Part shown: positions 1 through 7,841 of the stretch, piece after piece
How the letters are laid out: each line of letters starts with the position of its first letter
How positions within the stretch are numbered: the first letter of the stretch is position 1
From: an uncultured Alphaproteobacteria bacterium
Lineage (GTDB): Bacteria > Pseudomonadota > Alphaproteobacteria > Rs-D84
Direction of reading: 5' to 3'
DNA length: 64,000 nucleotides
Assembly: GCA_934255455.1 (NCBI GenBank)
Contig: CAKQNS010000002.1
Location: 62,001 to 126,000, forward strand
The notes under the pieces: generated by a model
The model's database searches: none
Told to the model about the DNA's origin: nothing
The model's input: the letters and a program-made list of their open reading frames with translations, nothing else
Translations under genes and position numbers: made by a program

Positions 1-387
1 CGATAACATTTCGGCATTGCGAACTAATATTGAATAATCAACATCCGTTTCTAAATTTTTTATGTCATCTGACGAAGTTATCAATTGTGTCAAACGCGAA
101 TTTGTCCCCAAATAAAAATCGGCATCCATTGTGCCACTGTTTTTAATGCTCAACGCCATACCATCGGCGACATGAATATTGCCCTGGAACAAACCACGGT
201 TTTCGAACGCCAATGCCGCATCAATGTACAAATCTGAAATATAAACACCGCCACGCATATCAATATATACATCATCCGCCACATGATAATCAGACGCATA
301 CATACCACCATAAAAGCGCTCACCGTATGATGTCGTCACCGACACCAGCGTCACAATGAAACCAAAGGCAATTTTTCCTATACGCAT
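1..387 (-). CDS. Secreted adhesin-like protein, 3' end outside window
   Basis: The frame opens at ATG 387 and stays open for 129 codons to the window edge, so the C-terminus is missing. The first 22 residues (MRIGKIAFGFIVTLVSVTTSYG) look like a signal peptide. The rest is rich in short beta-type segments with Asn-Gly and Asp turns (for example ENRGLFQGNIHVADG and IKNSGTMDADF), as in beta-helical passenger domains of autotransporters or surface adhesins. There is no clear ribosome binding site. A TTGTAA box lies 18 bases from a possible -10 TAAATT, which ends 6 bases before the ATG. The family is inferred from composition only. Confidence 0.6.
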   Translation of the reverse strand, partial: MRIGKIAFGFIVTLVSVTTSYGERFYGGMYASDYHVADDVYIDMRGGVYISDLYIDAALAFENRGLFQGNIHVADGMALSIKNSGTMDADFYLGTNSRLTQLITSSDDIKNLETDVDYSILVRNAEMLS

Positions 388-424
388 ACAGGAAATTTAG
401 CATATATGAAATGTTTCTTACAAT

Positions 425-451
425 AAAAAAGCAACCCGGGATTACCCCGGG
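425..451 (-). terminator. Terminator of the SodC-like lipoprotein gene
   Basis: On the minus strand a CCCGGG/CCCGGG stem with a five-base loop is followed by TTGCTTTTTT. It lies about 30 bases after the stop codon of the lipoprotein gene and separates it from the next minus-strand gene. Confidence 0.75.
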
Positions 452-483
452 CGCCAGATTCATGAACAAATAACAATTATTTT

Positions 484-1023
484 TTACATTTTAGAAATGT
501 TGCCAATACTCCCCCATGCGGCCTTGTACCCGCCATCACGTGTCAGATACAATTTTGCATTATTCAACTGTTTTGCGGTCAACCCACGAATCATAAATGT
601 TTCTTGCAGTTGGCCGACTCTGTCTATACGCAATGTTGGCAAAGTTATAGGCATAGCCGCATTGTCACAGCACATACCATTGGCACATGGGCCGCATTGG
701 TGTATACGCATTGTGTATGTCACACCTGGGCGCAGATCTTGCAAATCTGTTTCCATTTTCAAGCCCGCATCGGTTTCCATAAATTTAATATACCCCATTG
801 CAGACTCACCACCACGGCTGCTGCGTGTGAACATTTTCGCCGCGACACGATTAACCGCGGCATCTTCGTACGTCTGATAGAACATAACAGTTTCTGCCGG
901 TTTATTGTGTGCTGGATGATGCTTTGCTTTTTTATTGCTACACATACCCGCACATCCTGACAATATTGCTGCCATGCCAATCACAGATGACATAACAAAC
1001 ACTTTTTTCATCATGTCTTTCAT
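484..1023 (-). CDS. Lipoprotein with a degenerate Cu/Zn superoxide dismutase-like domain
   Basis: Predicted 179-residue lipoprotein: signal peptide MKDMMKKVFVMSSVIGMAA with lipobox LSGC. A segment reading GYIKF..., DLQDLRPG and YTMRIHQCGPC follows the SodC order (beta strand, GL-PG turn, then HGFHIHE...C). Of the SodC copper ligands in the HGFHxH region only the last His is kept; the others are Tyr and Arg, so dismutase activity is doubtful. A cysteine cluster (CGPCANGMCC) follows. I chose ATG 1023 over the upstream ATG 1056 because AAGGAGA lies 5 bases before it. The SodC relation is inferred from pattern alone; the protein could be a periplasmic metal or redox-sensing derivative. Confidence 0.65.
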   Translation of the reverse strand: MKDMMKKVFVMSSVIGMAAILSGCAGMCSNKKAKHHPAHNKPAETVMFYQTYEDAAVNRVAAKMFTRSSRGGESAMGYIKFMETDAGLKMETDLQDLRPGVTYTMRIHQCGPCANGMCCDNAAMPITLPTLRIDRVGQLQETFMIRGLTAKQLNNAKLYLTRDGGYKAAWGSIGNISKM

Positions 1024-1110
1024 AAAGGTCTCCTTTTCCTTTGGTTTACATGCCAAATTGTATATTATTTTTATATACTTTTCGCCAGGTATGATTACCT
1101 AGGAATCCCA

Positions 1111-1130
1111 GGAAACAATGCACATAGCGC
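1111..1130. repeat. 20-base intergenic repeat, copy 1
   Basis: The sequence ggaaacaatgcacatagcgc occurs here and again, identically, at 3409-3428. Both copies lie just downstream of a minus-strand gene. No open frame or strong self-complementarity explains it. Confidence 0.7.
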
Positions 1131-1135
1131 GTTTT

Positions 1136-1573
1136 TTATATCACGCGTTTAATGTGCAACAGTGCGCGCACGGCAAACGGCATTGCAACCAAATTTTGTA
1201 ATAACAACGCGGCGATATAATTACGTGGAAACGCAATTATATATTGCGATAAATTTATCACATGACCTGTTTCAATAATTGGCGCAACAAATGTCATTGT
1301 TCCCGCCATACACGCCGTCATAATAAACGGCGTATATTTCATTAAACCGAATCGCATCACCGTATGATGTACCAACGGTACAACAATAAAGAAATTCAGC
1401 ACAACTGCAAATGCATATATTGGCATAAACCCACGGCAAAATGTCGTTGCATTCAACACCCCATGAATCCACAGATTCAACCCCATCATACCAATGACCA
1501 TAATAAAACTGTTTGCCAAACAAAATATAACCGATTCGGTTTTTGTTTCCGGTCTGATATGTACACTACTCAT
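1136..1573 (-). CDS. Small membrane protein, possibly duplicated DUF2798-like
   Basis: Predicted 145-residue inner-membrane protein with four hydrophobic segments arranged as two similar halves. Each half is a long hydrophobic stretch, a short loop, then a second helix ending in a basic or His-containing turn (VVPLVHHTV; VAMPFAVRALLHI). This two-helix unit recalls DUF2798 proteins, here apparently duplicated. The start at 1573 (MSSVHIRPE) follows GGGGTG; the upstream ATG at 1627 would add a non-membrane Trp-rich stretch inside the preceding terminator. Function unknown. The family assignment is tentative. Confidence 0.55.
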   Translation of the reverse strand: MSSVHIRPETKTESVIFCLANSFIMVIGMMGLNLWIHGVLNATTFCRGFMPIYAFAVVLNFFIVVPLVHHTVMRFGLMKYTPFIMTACMAGTMTFVAPIIETGHVINLSQYIIAFPRNYIAALLLQNLVAMPFAVRALLHIKRVI

Positions 1574-1586
1574 TTTTACACCCCAT

Positions 1587-1629
1587 AAAAAACAGTGCCA
1601 CCAACTGGACTTATGTGTTGATGGCACTG
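1587..1629 (-). terminator. Terminator after the oleate hydratase gene
   Basis: On the minus strand CAGTGCCATCAAC pairs with GTTGGTGGCACTG (13 pairs, one G-U) around an 11-base loop, followed by six T. It sits 70 bases after the stop of the oleate hydratase gene and directly before the next gene. Confidence 0.8.
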
Positions 1630-1698
1630 CGCGTTGTTATTATTTCTTGAAATTTGCGCTGGGCATTATAAATACAAATCAGCCACGGGTCAAGTTTT

Positions 1699-3327
1699 TC
1701 AACTGTACAATTTCAAGAAAGATTTTAACAATGTTCGTGGTGAATATTGATGTTTATTTATTGATGTTAAATCTTTATCAATTCCCATCAGATAATACAC
1801 CGCCCGCTGTGCGGCACGCACAGAATATTCCATGGTGAAAACCACATCATCGGGCTGTTCGGCAAATTGGCTGACGAATGCAAAATTTTCATACCCATGC
1901 GGATTTACATCAGGCCGGTCGCCCGGGCGCCGAGGTTGAAATTGCGAATTGATATACGGCATAATGCATGTACGGCAAATGACACCACGCATCATATCAG
2001 CTTGCTGTTTCTTGGGCACATGCAAATGTCCCATCAATTCGGTCATTATTTCGCGACCGGTGCATTTGTACATCGGCTTTTTAACATAATCGCCATCAAC
2101 AAACATATTCAAAGAATATCCCCAGAATATATTTGTATCGGCCGGCTGATTTTTAAAATGTGGTTGACGCGCAACAACAATGGACAGGCGCCACGCCGAT
2201 TCGCGGAATGTCACCAATGCCCCACCACCGGGATGATTTGTGGTGAATTTTTGAATATATCCCAATACGCCCGGGTTGCTATTTATAGTTGTCGTGAACG
2301 ACATCCACATACTTTCATCGGGACGGCCGCAAAATACATCTGGGTCGCCAAATTCCGGTCGTCCGCGCGCAATACGGCGCCACAGTTCGAACGACGGGGC
2401 CGTTTTATCACGATTGTATTTTGCAACTGTGTCGGTTGTGGCCTCAGCCGAATTATCGGTCATACAACCATTAGCAAACAAAACTATATCCGTTGGTTTT
2501 ACCTTTATTGTGCGTTCTTTGCCGCCCTTTTCGGTGTATAGAATTTTATCAGCAACATTATTTCCCGATTTATCGGTCACAAAGTTTATATCTGTCACGG
2601 TTGTGTTCAGCGAAATTTGCACCCCATGCTGGGCCAGCCATTCCGATATTGGACGAACGACAGAATCATATTGATTAAACGCCGTACGCGCGACACCAGC
2701 CAATGTGTGTATCCGCGGGAATTCATGCATAAAGCGCAACATATACCGACGCAATTCCGCCGCACTGGACCAGGGCTGAAACGCAAATGTCGTTTGCCAC
2801 ATCAACCAGAAATTAGTTGTGAAAAAATGCTTGCCAAAAACCTCGTCAATGCGTTTGGCACCCAATGACTCCTCGCTCTCCATCAGAATCAGTTTTTCCA
2901 TATCCAATCTGTCAGATGTGGAAAATCCCATACGCGTCACATCAACTTTGGTCCCATCGGCATTTACCAACCGAGCACGTGAATGCGTTTTGAATTCGTC
3001 ATTAAAATTCAAAAATTCACGTTCCATATCTATCCCGTCAAATTCAATAGACGGAACCGCACTTATCATATCTTGGAAGCATTCGTATGTCGGAATGTTT
3101 AACATTCTGCCACCGCGTATCATATATCCACGACTGGCGTCACCGGCACCATCCAAACTGCCCCCGGCAACCGGCAATGTTTCCAGTATATGAATATTTT
3201 TGCCCAGAACATGTGCATCGCGAATTAAATAAACCGATGCCGCCAATGCCCCAATACCGCCGCCGATGATATATACATTTGTATCAGACGCGCGACGTTT
3301 TATTAAACTTTTGCCTGTTTTTGCCAT
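1699..3327 (-). CDS. ohyA: Oleate hydratase (fatty-acid double-bond hydratase)
   Basis: 542 residues, matching the MCRA/oleate hydratase family, which adds water to cis-double bonds of unsaturated fatty acids using FAD as a structural cofactor. The FAD-binding fold is visible at residues 17-35 (VYIIGGGIGALAASVYL) and the family signatures RGGRM and YECFQDM follow near residue 70. The catalytic Glu that follows RGGR in the Elizabethkingia-type enzymes is Met here, as reported for the group that includes the Rhodococcus erythropolis enzyme. In host-associated bacteria these enzymes are thought to detoxify unsaturated fatty acids. AGGGGG lies 7 bases before the ATG. A terminator follows the gene. 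Confidence 0.93.
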   Translation of the reverse strand: MAKTGKSLIKRRASDTNVYIIGGGIGALAASVYLIRDAHVLGKNIHILETLPVAGGSLDGAGDASRGYMIRGGRMLNIPTYECFQDMISAVPSIEFDGIDMEREFLNFNDEFKTHSRARLVNADGTKVDVTRMGFSTSDRLDMEKLILMESEESLGAKRIDEVFGKHFFTTNFWLMWQTTFAFQPWSSAAELRRYMLRFMHEFPRIHTLAGVARTAFNQYDSVVRPISEWLAQHGVQISLNTTVTDINFVTDKSGNNVADKILYTEKGGKERTIKVKPTDIVLFANGCMTDNSAEATTDTVAKYNRDKTAPSFELWRRIARGRPEFGDPDVFCGRPDESMWMSFTTTINSNPGVLGYIQKFTTNHPGGGALVTFRESAWRLSIVVARQPHFKNQPADTNIFWGYSLNMFVDGDYVKKPMYKCTGREIMTELMGHLHVPKKQQADMMRGVICRTCIMPYINSQFQPRRPGDRPDVNPHGYENFAFVSQFAEQPDDVVFTMEYSVRAAQRAVYYLMGIDKDLTSINKHQYSPRTLLKSFLKLYS

Positions 3328-3408
3328 AATATATCCCCCTTGGTTTTATCAAAATAATAACAATTCAACCATCACATTATCCACAGGATACAAATCACAA
3401 AAAACGCC

Positions 3409-3428
3409 GGAAACAATGCACATAGCGC
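3409..3428. repeat. 20-base intergenic repeat, copy 2
   Basis: Identical to the copy at 1111-1130. It lies immediately downstream of the terminator of the outer-membrane protein gene and upstream of the oleate hydratase start. Confidence 0.7.
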
Positions 3429-3430
3429 AT

Positions 3431-3461
3431 AAAAACACCCGCAATAAATGCGGGTGTTTTT
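3431..3461 (-). terminator. Terminator of the outer-membrane barrel gene
   Basis: Perfect stem AACACCCGC/GCGGGTGTT with an AATAAAT-type loop and flanking A and T runs, 18 bases after the stop codon of the upstream minus-strand gene. Confidence 0.9.
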
Positions 3462-3478
3462 GGTGCAAAATGTTTATA

Positions 3479-4087
3479 TCAGAACATAAATCTGATACCA
3501 ACATCGCCACCAAAATTATGCAAACCGGAATTGACATCCGCGTATGTATAACGCGCTGCGACATCCACAGCAAAGTAATCCATATCGAATGTCATACCCA
3601 ATGTTCCCATTGCGGCAACGCTGCCACGGCTTTGGTGATGATCCGCAACCGCTGGGATTTTACGAGTGACTTCCGAGAACGCCGCACCAACGCCCAATCC
3701 GACGAACGGACGAACGATTTGGTAACCGCCGAATTCCCAATATGTATTGACCAACAATGTCTGCAATTTTGCATCAATGTCGACCTGGGTGCTTGTGCCA
3801 AATGTATCATTGTCTTTGGCTTTGCTGAATATAGACCATTCAACTTCGCTGCGGACAGTGTCACAAATTTCCAAACCCAACGCCGCGCGGCCCTGGAATT
3901 CCATATCGGTCATAGATTCTTTGCGGTCGTTAAAGCTGTAATTCAAATTGGTGTATCCCAAACCACCACGCAATGCAATGTATGGATCCAGACCAAACAA
4001 TTGCCAATCACTGCCACCCTTTTGTGTGCCTGCAAATGCCGGGCACGCAATCAACACAGCCAGTGTCGATATAACTATTTTTTTCAT
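3479..4087 (-). CDS. Outer-membrane beta-barrel protein
   Basis: 202 residues with a cleavable signal peptide (MKKIVISTLAVLIACPAFA-G). Alternating amphipathic strands run to a terminal aromatic residue (VGIRFMF), the C-terminal Phe signature recognised by the BAM complex. Segments such as GGLGYTNLNY, RPFVGLGVGAAF and YFAVDVAARYTYADV resemble the OmpA-like/Omp25 eight-strand barrel. The ribosome binding site AAGGAGA precedes the ATG. It has its own candidate promoter and terminator, so it is monocistronic. Role probably structural or adhesive; exact subfamily not determined. Confidence 0.85.
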   Translation of the reverse strand: MKKIVISTLAVLIACPAFAGTQKGGSDWQLFGLDPYIALRGGLGYTNLNYSFNDRKESMTDMEFQGRAALGLEICDTVRSEVEWSIFSKAKDNDTFGTSTQVDIDAKLQTLLVNTYWEFGGYQIVRPFVGLGVGAAFSEVTRKIPAVADHHQSRGSVAAMGTLGMTFDMDYFAVDVAARYTYADVNSGLHNFGGDVGIRFMF

Positions 4088-4109
4088 GTTTTCTCCTTTT
4101 ATGTTTTAT

Positions 4110-4138
4110 TTGTTAAAAACAGTTTCATGTCATGTCAA
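4110..4138 (-). promoter_or_regulatory. Candidate promoter for the outer-membrane barrel gene
   Basis: A consensus -35 TTGACA is followed after 17 bases by TAACAA, a weak -10 box. It lies 23-51 bases upstream of the start codon. Confidence 0.45.
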
Positions 4139-4216
4139 CACTGTGATTGTATCAAACAAAAAAACATCTTTGCATAGGTATGGATTCCACGGGACGTACC
4201 CAGTAACACAACCAGA

Positions 4217-4498
4217 TTATTTTACGCGCATGCCCAGTTTTATTTCCCACACGCGCGGCAAATTCAAATCGTTTTTTGCGGTCGTTTGGGAAACATCACT
4301 GATTGCAAATTCCATGGTGCGCGCCGTGTATCCGCGATGGAACACCACATGATACCGTACGCCCGAATCAATATCACGCGCAACGCGCCCCAACCTGTCA
4401 TTCCAGTATGGTTTGCATTCGCGATATTCTGACGTTTTGTCGCCCTGCGCAATCTTGTCATACCACCGCCCTGCCAAAACCAAATGCAATTTTTTCAT
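4217..4498 (-). CDS. ASCH-domain protein
   Basis: 93 residues. The pattern LVLAGRWYDKIAQGDKTSEYR followed by KPYWNDRL, a Gly-containing VVFHRGY strand and a C-terminal WEIKLG strand is typical of ASCH domains, a PUA-like RNA-binding fold. The substrate is unknown. It has no ribosome binding site, but a TATAAT box at 4505-4510 ends exactly 6 bases before the ATG, so the transcript may be leaderless. It lies next to tRNA-Lys, which is suggestive but not evidence of a role in tRNA. Confidence 0.8.
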   Translation of the reverse strand: MKKLHLVLAGRWYDKIAQGDKTSEYRECKPYWNDRLGRVARDIDSGVRYHVVFHRGYTARTMEFAISDVSQTTAKNDLNLPRVWEIKLGMRVK

Positions 4499-4568
4499 AC
4501 AAATATTATATCACACCCAAAAATAATCATCCACAAGACACGCCCAGAGTATTTTACGAAAACCAAAT

Positions 4569-4593
4569 AAAAAAACGCCGACAAGCGACGCTT
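4569..4593 (-). terminator. Terminator of the tRNA-Lys gene
   Basis: On the minus strand AGCGTCG pairs with CGGCGTT (two G-U pairs) around CTTGT and is followed by a run of seven T, a few bases after the tRNA CCA end. Confidence 0.7.
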
Positions 4594-4601
4594 TTTGTTC
4601 G

Positions 4602-4677
4602 TGGTGGACGCACAGGGACTCGAACCCTGGACCCACTGATTAAGAGTCAGTTGCTCTACCAACTGAGCTATGCATCC
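4602..4677 (-). tRNA. tRNA-Lys(CTT)
   Basis: A 76-base cloverleaf. The acceptor GGATGCA pairs with TGCGTCC, followed by discriminator A and an encoded CCA. The D arm is GCTC/GAGC, the anticodon loop is CTCTTAA with anticodon CTT, and the T arm is CAGGG-TTCGAGT-CCCTG. It is a single gene with its own promoter and terminator. Confidence 0.97.
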
Positions 4678-4697
4678 AGAACTGTTAAACTGTGGCA

Positions 4698-4725
4698 ATT
4701 ATATATCTTTTTGCCGCATTTGCAA
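4698..4725 (-). promoter_or_regulatory. Promoter of tRNA-Lys
   Basis: -35 TTGCAA, 16-base spacer, -10 TATAAT on the minus strand, about 20 bases upstream of the mature 5' end. It overlaps no gene. Confidence 0.8.
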
Positions 4726-4749
4726 GCGTTTATTGCGCGCCGCGCGACA

Positions 4750-6171
4750 TCATCGCAAATACGACGACGGGTTGTATGCCTTGGTTCCCTTGCGAATTTC
4801 AAAGTGCAATTGCGGTTTGTCGACCTTGCCCGTGGCGCCGACCGTACCAATTTTCTGGCCAACCGACACACGCGCGCCGCGACGCACCGCCATTGAATCC
4901 ATGTGTGCATAAACCGTCATCCAACCACCAGAATGCTGAATTATGACCAGGTTGCCCATACCTTTGACCTCGTTCCCGGCGTATGCAACAACACCATTTT
5001 CCGCCGCTTTGACCGCCGTGCCACGCGCGGCGCTGATATTTATACCATCGTTAAACAAACCGCCCGATTTTGCGCCATAGTGAGACAAAATCTTGCCCCG
5101 GACCGGCCACGAGAATTTTGATGATGATCGCGCCGCGATTGCTGGCAATTTTTTCGTTGGGTCGGACGATATTTTTTGCTTGGCCGGTTTGGTTTGGGTG
5201 GACGTTTTGATGGTGGCCGTGGTCCCCTGTTGTGTTGTTTTTGCCGCGGGTGTCGCCGATTGCGCGGGACGCGCGGGTGATTGTGGGGCCACCGTGGTTG
5301 CACCACGCACCGGGGCAGATGCCAGGTTTGGAACCTTTAATTTTTGACCAACCGACAATGTAAATGGTGCCGAAATATTATTCATAACCGCCAAATCATT
5401 GACCGGGACCGAATATTTACGCGACAGCGAATATAATGTATCGCCCGCACCAACGGTAATTTCCGTCAATTGTACCCGCGTTGTTGTTGGCACATTTTTT
5501 GGCGTCGCCGGCGTTGCAGATGGCACCGCCGATGCAGTCGCGGCGCGCGGCGCCGATTGGGTTATGTACAATTTCTGGCCAATCTGCAATGGCTTTGACA
5601 TATCCAGGTTATTTTTATTGGCCAATGCCTCGGGCGTGGTGGCGTATTGTTGTGCCAATGAATACAGTGTATCGCCACGGGTCACGGTTATGGTCGCGTT
5701 TGCCGTCGTGGGCGCAACATCTGCGCCATTATTATATTCCGGCACCGTTAAATAATCATCGGGCACCAATGTTGTTTGCGCGGACGCGCCCCCGGTCGGC
5801 GCATCTGTTTGTGTTATAACGACCGATGTTTCGGCATCATTTGTCACCGGCACAGATTCCGGCGGTGTACCATACATAATTGTTGTTTCCGATTGGGTCG
5901 GTGGAACGATATAATCATCGACACTGGCGTATGTGACATAGTCAGATGTATCAACCGAACCGTACAATTGTGGCGACGCGTACACACCATAGTCACTTGC
6001 CGCCGAATTATAAATTTCGGGCTGGGCATTCGGGTCGGCCAACAATGTTGGATAACGCGCGGCGATAAAATCGCCAACCGAATCCGGCAATGATGTTATC
6101 TTTGGCTGTAAATCACACCCCGATATAATCGGCAAAACCGTCACACAAAAAAATAACCAGATTTTTTTCAC
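4750..6171 (-). CDS. NlpD/EnvC-like lipoprotein with two LysM domains and a degenerate M23 domain
   Basis: About 473 residues. The N-terminus has a lipobox (ISGC). Two LysM repeats follow (TVTRGDTLYSLAQQYATT and EITVGAGDTLYSLSRKY, about residues 165-290), then an Ala/Thr/Pro-rich linker and a C-terminal M23 (LytM) domain (FSWPVRGKILSHYG ... LHFEIR). The HxxxD zinc site of active M23 enzymes is NDGIN here, so it is probably a non-enzymatic activator of cell-wall amidases at the septum, like NlpD. I prefer GTG 6171: TATAAT at 6178-6183 ends exactly 6 bases before it and no ribosome binding site is visible; TTG 6177 is the alternative. It follows tatC by about 40 bases. Confidence 0.88.
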   Translation of the reverse strand: MKKIWLFFCVTVLPIISGCDLQPKITSLPDSVGDFIAARYPTLLADPNAQPEIYNSAASDYGVYASPQLYGSVDTSDYVTYASVDDYIVPPTQSETTIMYGTPPESVPVTNDAETSVVITQTDAPTGGASAQTTLVPDDYLTVPEYNNGADVAPTTANATITVTRGDTLYSLAQQYATTPEALANKNNLDMSKPLQIGQKLYITQSAPRAATASAVPSATPATPKNVPTTTRVQLTEITVGAGDTLYSLSRKYSVPVNDLAVMNNISAPFTLSVGQKLKVPNLASAPVRGATTVAPQSPARPAQSATPAAKTTQQGTTATIKTSTQTKPAKQKISSDPTKKLPAIAARSSSKFSWPVRGKILSHYGAKSGGLFNDGINISAARGTAVKAAENGVVAYAGNEVKGMGNLVIIQHSGGWMTVYAHMDSMAVRRGARVSVGQKIGTVGATGKVDKPQLHFEIRKGTKAYNPSSYLR

Positions 6172-6214
6172 ACACAAATTATATCACAAATTGTGTAATA
6201 AATGAAAAGTAATC

Positions 6215-6931
6215 TTATTCAGATGGGCCGTCCCGCATGAACAATATGCTGGATTCAAACAATATCCACATTGGCAAAGCCAATGCAATTTGCGACACAA
6301 CATCTGGGGGCGTTAAAATCGCCGCCACGATAACAATCAGAACAATCGCATACCGGCGCATTTTTATCACGCGCGCACGCGACAGCACCCCAATACGATT
6401 CAACAAAACCAGCGCCAATGGCAATTGGAACGCAATGCCGAAAACCTTTAACATACCAATTGCAAAGCCCAAGTAATCGCGCGCAGCGGGAATCAATATG
6501 GCTGGCACCGGCGCCGATGTATTTAATTCCATAAAAAATCCAAACACAAATGGGAACATTACATAAAATGCAAACGCCCCACCGATTATAAATAATATCG
6601 GCGACAAAACCAAAAACGGCCAAATAAAATTACGTTCGGTATTTTTCAGGCCCGGCGCAATATATTGCCATAACTGATACAGTCCAAACGGAATCACAAA
6701 TATAATTCCAACCAACACCGCCAATGAAAACCGTATCATTAAACCGTCGGATATATTGTTATACAGCAATGCCCCATCGGGCCACACGCGCATCAATGGC
6801 GCGGTCAATAATTCTTGAGCATGCGGGGCAATATACCACCCACAAATTACCGCCACCAAAAACATTCCGAATGTCCACAGCACACGGCGACGTAATTCGG
6901 CGAAATGTTGCATCATAGTCATTTTTTGCAT
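6215..6931 (-). CDS. tatC: Sec-independent protein translocase TatC
   Basis: 238 residues, the usual TatC length, with six transmembrane helices. Family motifs are present: the N-terminal HFAELRRRV stretch, the first periplasmic loop, and FGLYQLWQYIAPGLKNTERN in the first cytoplasmic loop. TatC is the receptor for twin-arginine signal peptides in the inner membrane. Its start overlaps the 3' end of tatB, indicating translational coupling. tatA is not in this operon but about 8 kb away at 15228-15488. Confidence 0.97.
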   Translation of the reverse strand: MQKMTMMQHFAELRRRVLWTFGMFLVAVICGWYIAPHAQELLTAPLMRVWPDGALLYNNISDGLMIRFSLAVLVGIIFVIPFGLYQLWQYIAPGLKNTERNFIWPFLVLSPILFIIGGAFAFYVMFPFVFGFFMELNTSAPVPAILIPAARDYLGFAIGMLKVFGIAFQLPLALVLLNRIGVLSRARVIKMRRYAIVLIVIVAAILTPPDVVSQIALALPMWILFESSILFMRDGPSE

Positions 6932-7230
6932 TTTGTGCCCCGCCCTGTCTTTCTGGTTTTCTTGGGTGCAATTGGTGTCGAAAATTCCGCCAGCACATCA
7001 TCAGTCGTCGTGCGTATCAATTCATCAATTGGTTGTTCCAATTCAATGGTATTTTTTATCTGTTCAGATGCATCGGTAATTTTCCAAATTATTTGGCGTA
7101 CAAATTTTACCACACGCGCAATTGCACGCGCCACATCGGGCCACATGCGCGGTGGCAAAACCAATACCGCAACCAAAATTATTACCGCAAATTCAGCCCA
7201 ACTGATTCCGAACATATACCAATCCATCAA
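6919..7230 (-). CDS. tatB: Sec-independent protein translocase TatB
   Basis: 103 residues. One N-terminal helix (FGISWAEFAVIILVAVLVLPP) is followed by an amphipathic helix (DVARAIARVVKFVRQI) and a charged tail, the TatA/B architecture. Adjacency to tatC and the longer acidic-polar tail favour TatB over TatA. It forms the receptor complex with TatC. It overlaps lolA by 4 bases upstream and tatC by 13 bases downstream. Confidence 0.92.
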   Translation of the reverse strand: MMDWYMFGISWAEFAVIILVAVLVLPPRMWPDVARAIARVVKFVRQIIWKITDASEQIKNTIELEQPIDELIRTTTDDVLAEFSTPIAPKKTRKTGRGTKCKK

Positions 7231-7841
7231 TCATAGAAATCGTCGCCGCCACTGGTGCTGACGGTTTTGTGTCGTGATATTTGAAAATAGTTTTTCCCGA
7301 AATCTGTTTTTGTTTTCAGCCCCGAAAACGCGACATCGGTTGTTGTGCCGGTGGCGTCAACGACACTCCACGAATTTAACTTTACGGGCTTCTTGTCAAA
7401 TACAACCGTCATGTGCCCCAAACCCTCTTGACCGCGCAAATTTAATTTTAACGAAAAAGTTCTTTTATCATCTGTGGTTTCAACAACATTTATATCGGCA
7501 TTTTTCAAATCAATTTTTTTGCGAATTAAAATGCCAGCGGGGGTACTGGTCAATGGCACAGTTGTAATTTGGTCCAGTGAACTGTCAAAAAAATACAAAT
7601 CGCGACCGTCAGCAATCAATTGCACCGGCATATCGTTATAGTCCAACCGAACACGACCCGGGCGCAACATAGAAAACACACCATGCTGTTTTTTACCAGA
7701 CGCAGTTTGCGTGAAATCACCGGTCAGCCCAGTTATAGAATTCAAATATTTTTCCGCCGAATTCACCAAAGCATTGTCAACCGCGGCACGGGCCGGAATT
7801 ACCATCATGCACAACAAAATTGCGGCAAATATTTTTTTCAT
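7227..7841 (-). CDS. lolA: Outer-membrane lipoprotein carrier LolA
   Basis: 204 residues with a signal peptide (MKKIFAAILLCMMVIPARA-A). The LolA pattern follows: a YLNSITGLTGDFTQ helix and strand, then SGKKQHGVFSMLRPGRVRLDY and ADGRDLYFFD. LolA carries lipoproteins across the periplasm from LolCDE to the outer membrane. The start overlaps the nrnA stop by 4 bases. The tail ends in an acidic GGDDFYD. Confidence 0.95.
   Translation of the reverse strand: MKKIFAAILLCMMVIPARAAVDNALVNSAEKYLNSITGLTGDFTQTASGKKQHGVFSMLRPGRVRLDYNDMPVQLIADGRDLYFFDSSLDQITTVPLTSTPAGILIRKKIDLKNADINVVETTDDKRTFSLKLNLRGQEGLGHMTVVFDKKPVKLNSWSVVDATGTTTDVAFSGLKTKTDFGKNYFQISRHKTVSTSGGDDFYD

Noticed and set aside
1081..1110. Regulatory palindrome aggta-tgat-tacct
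   Set aside because: A five-base stem only, with no link to a promoter or terminator.
3266..4177. 303-codon plus-strand frame opposite the outer-membrane gene
   Set aside because: It lies opposite a gene with signal peptide, ribosome binding site and terminator; the encoded sequence is His/Cys-rich without structure. A shadow of the real gene.
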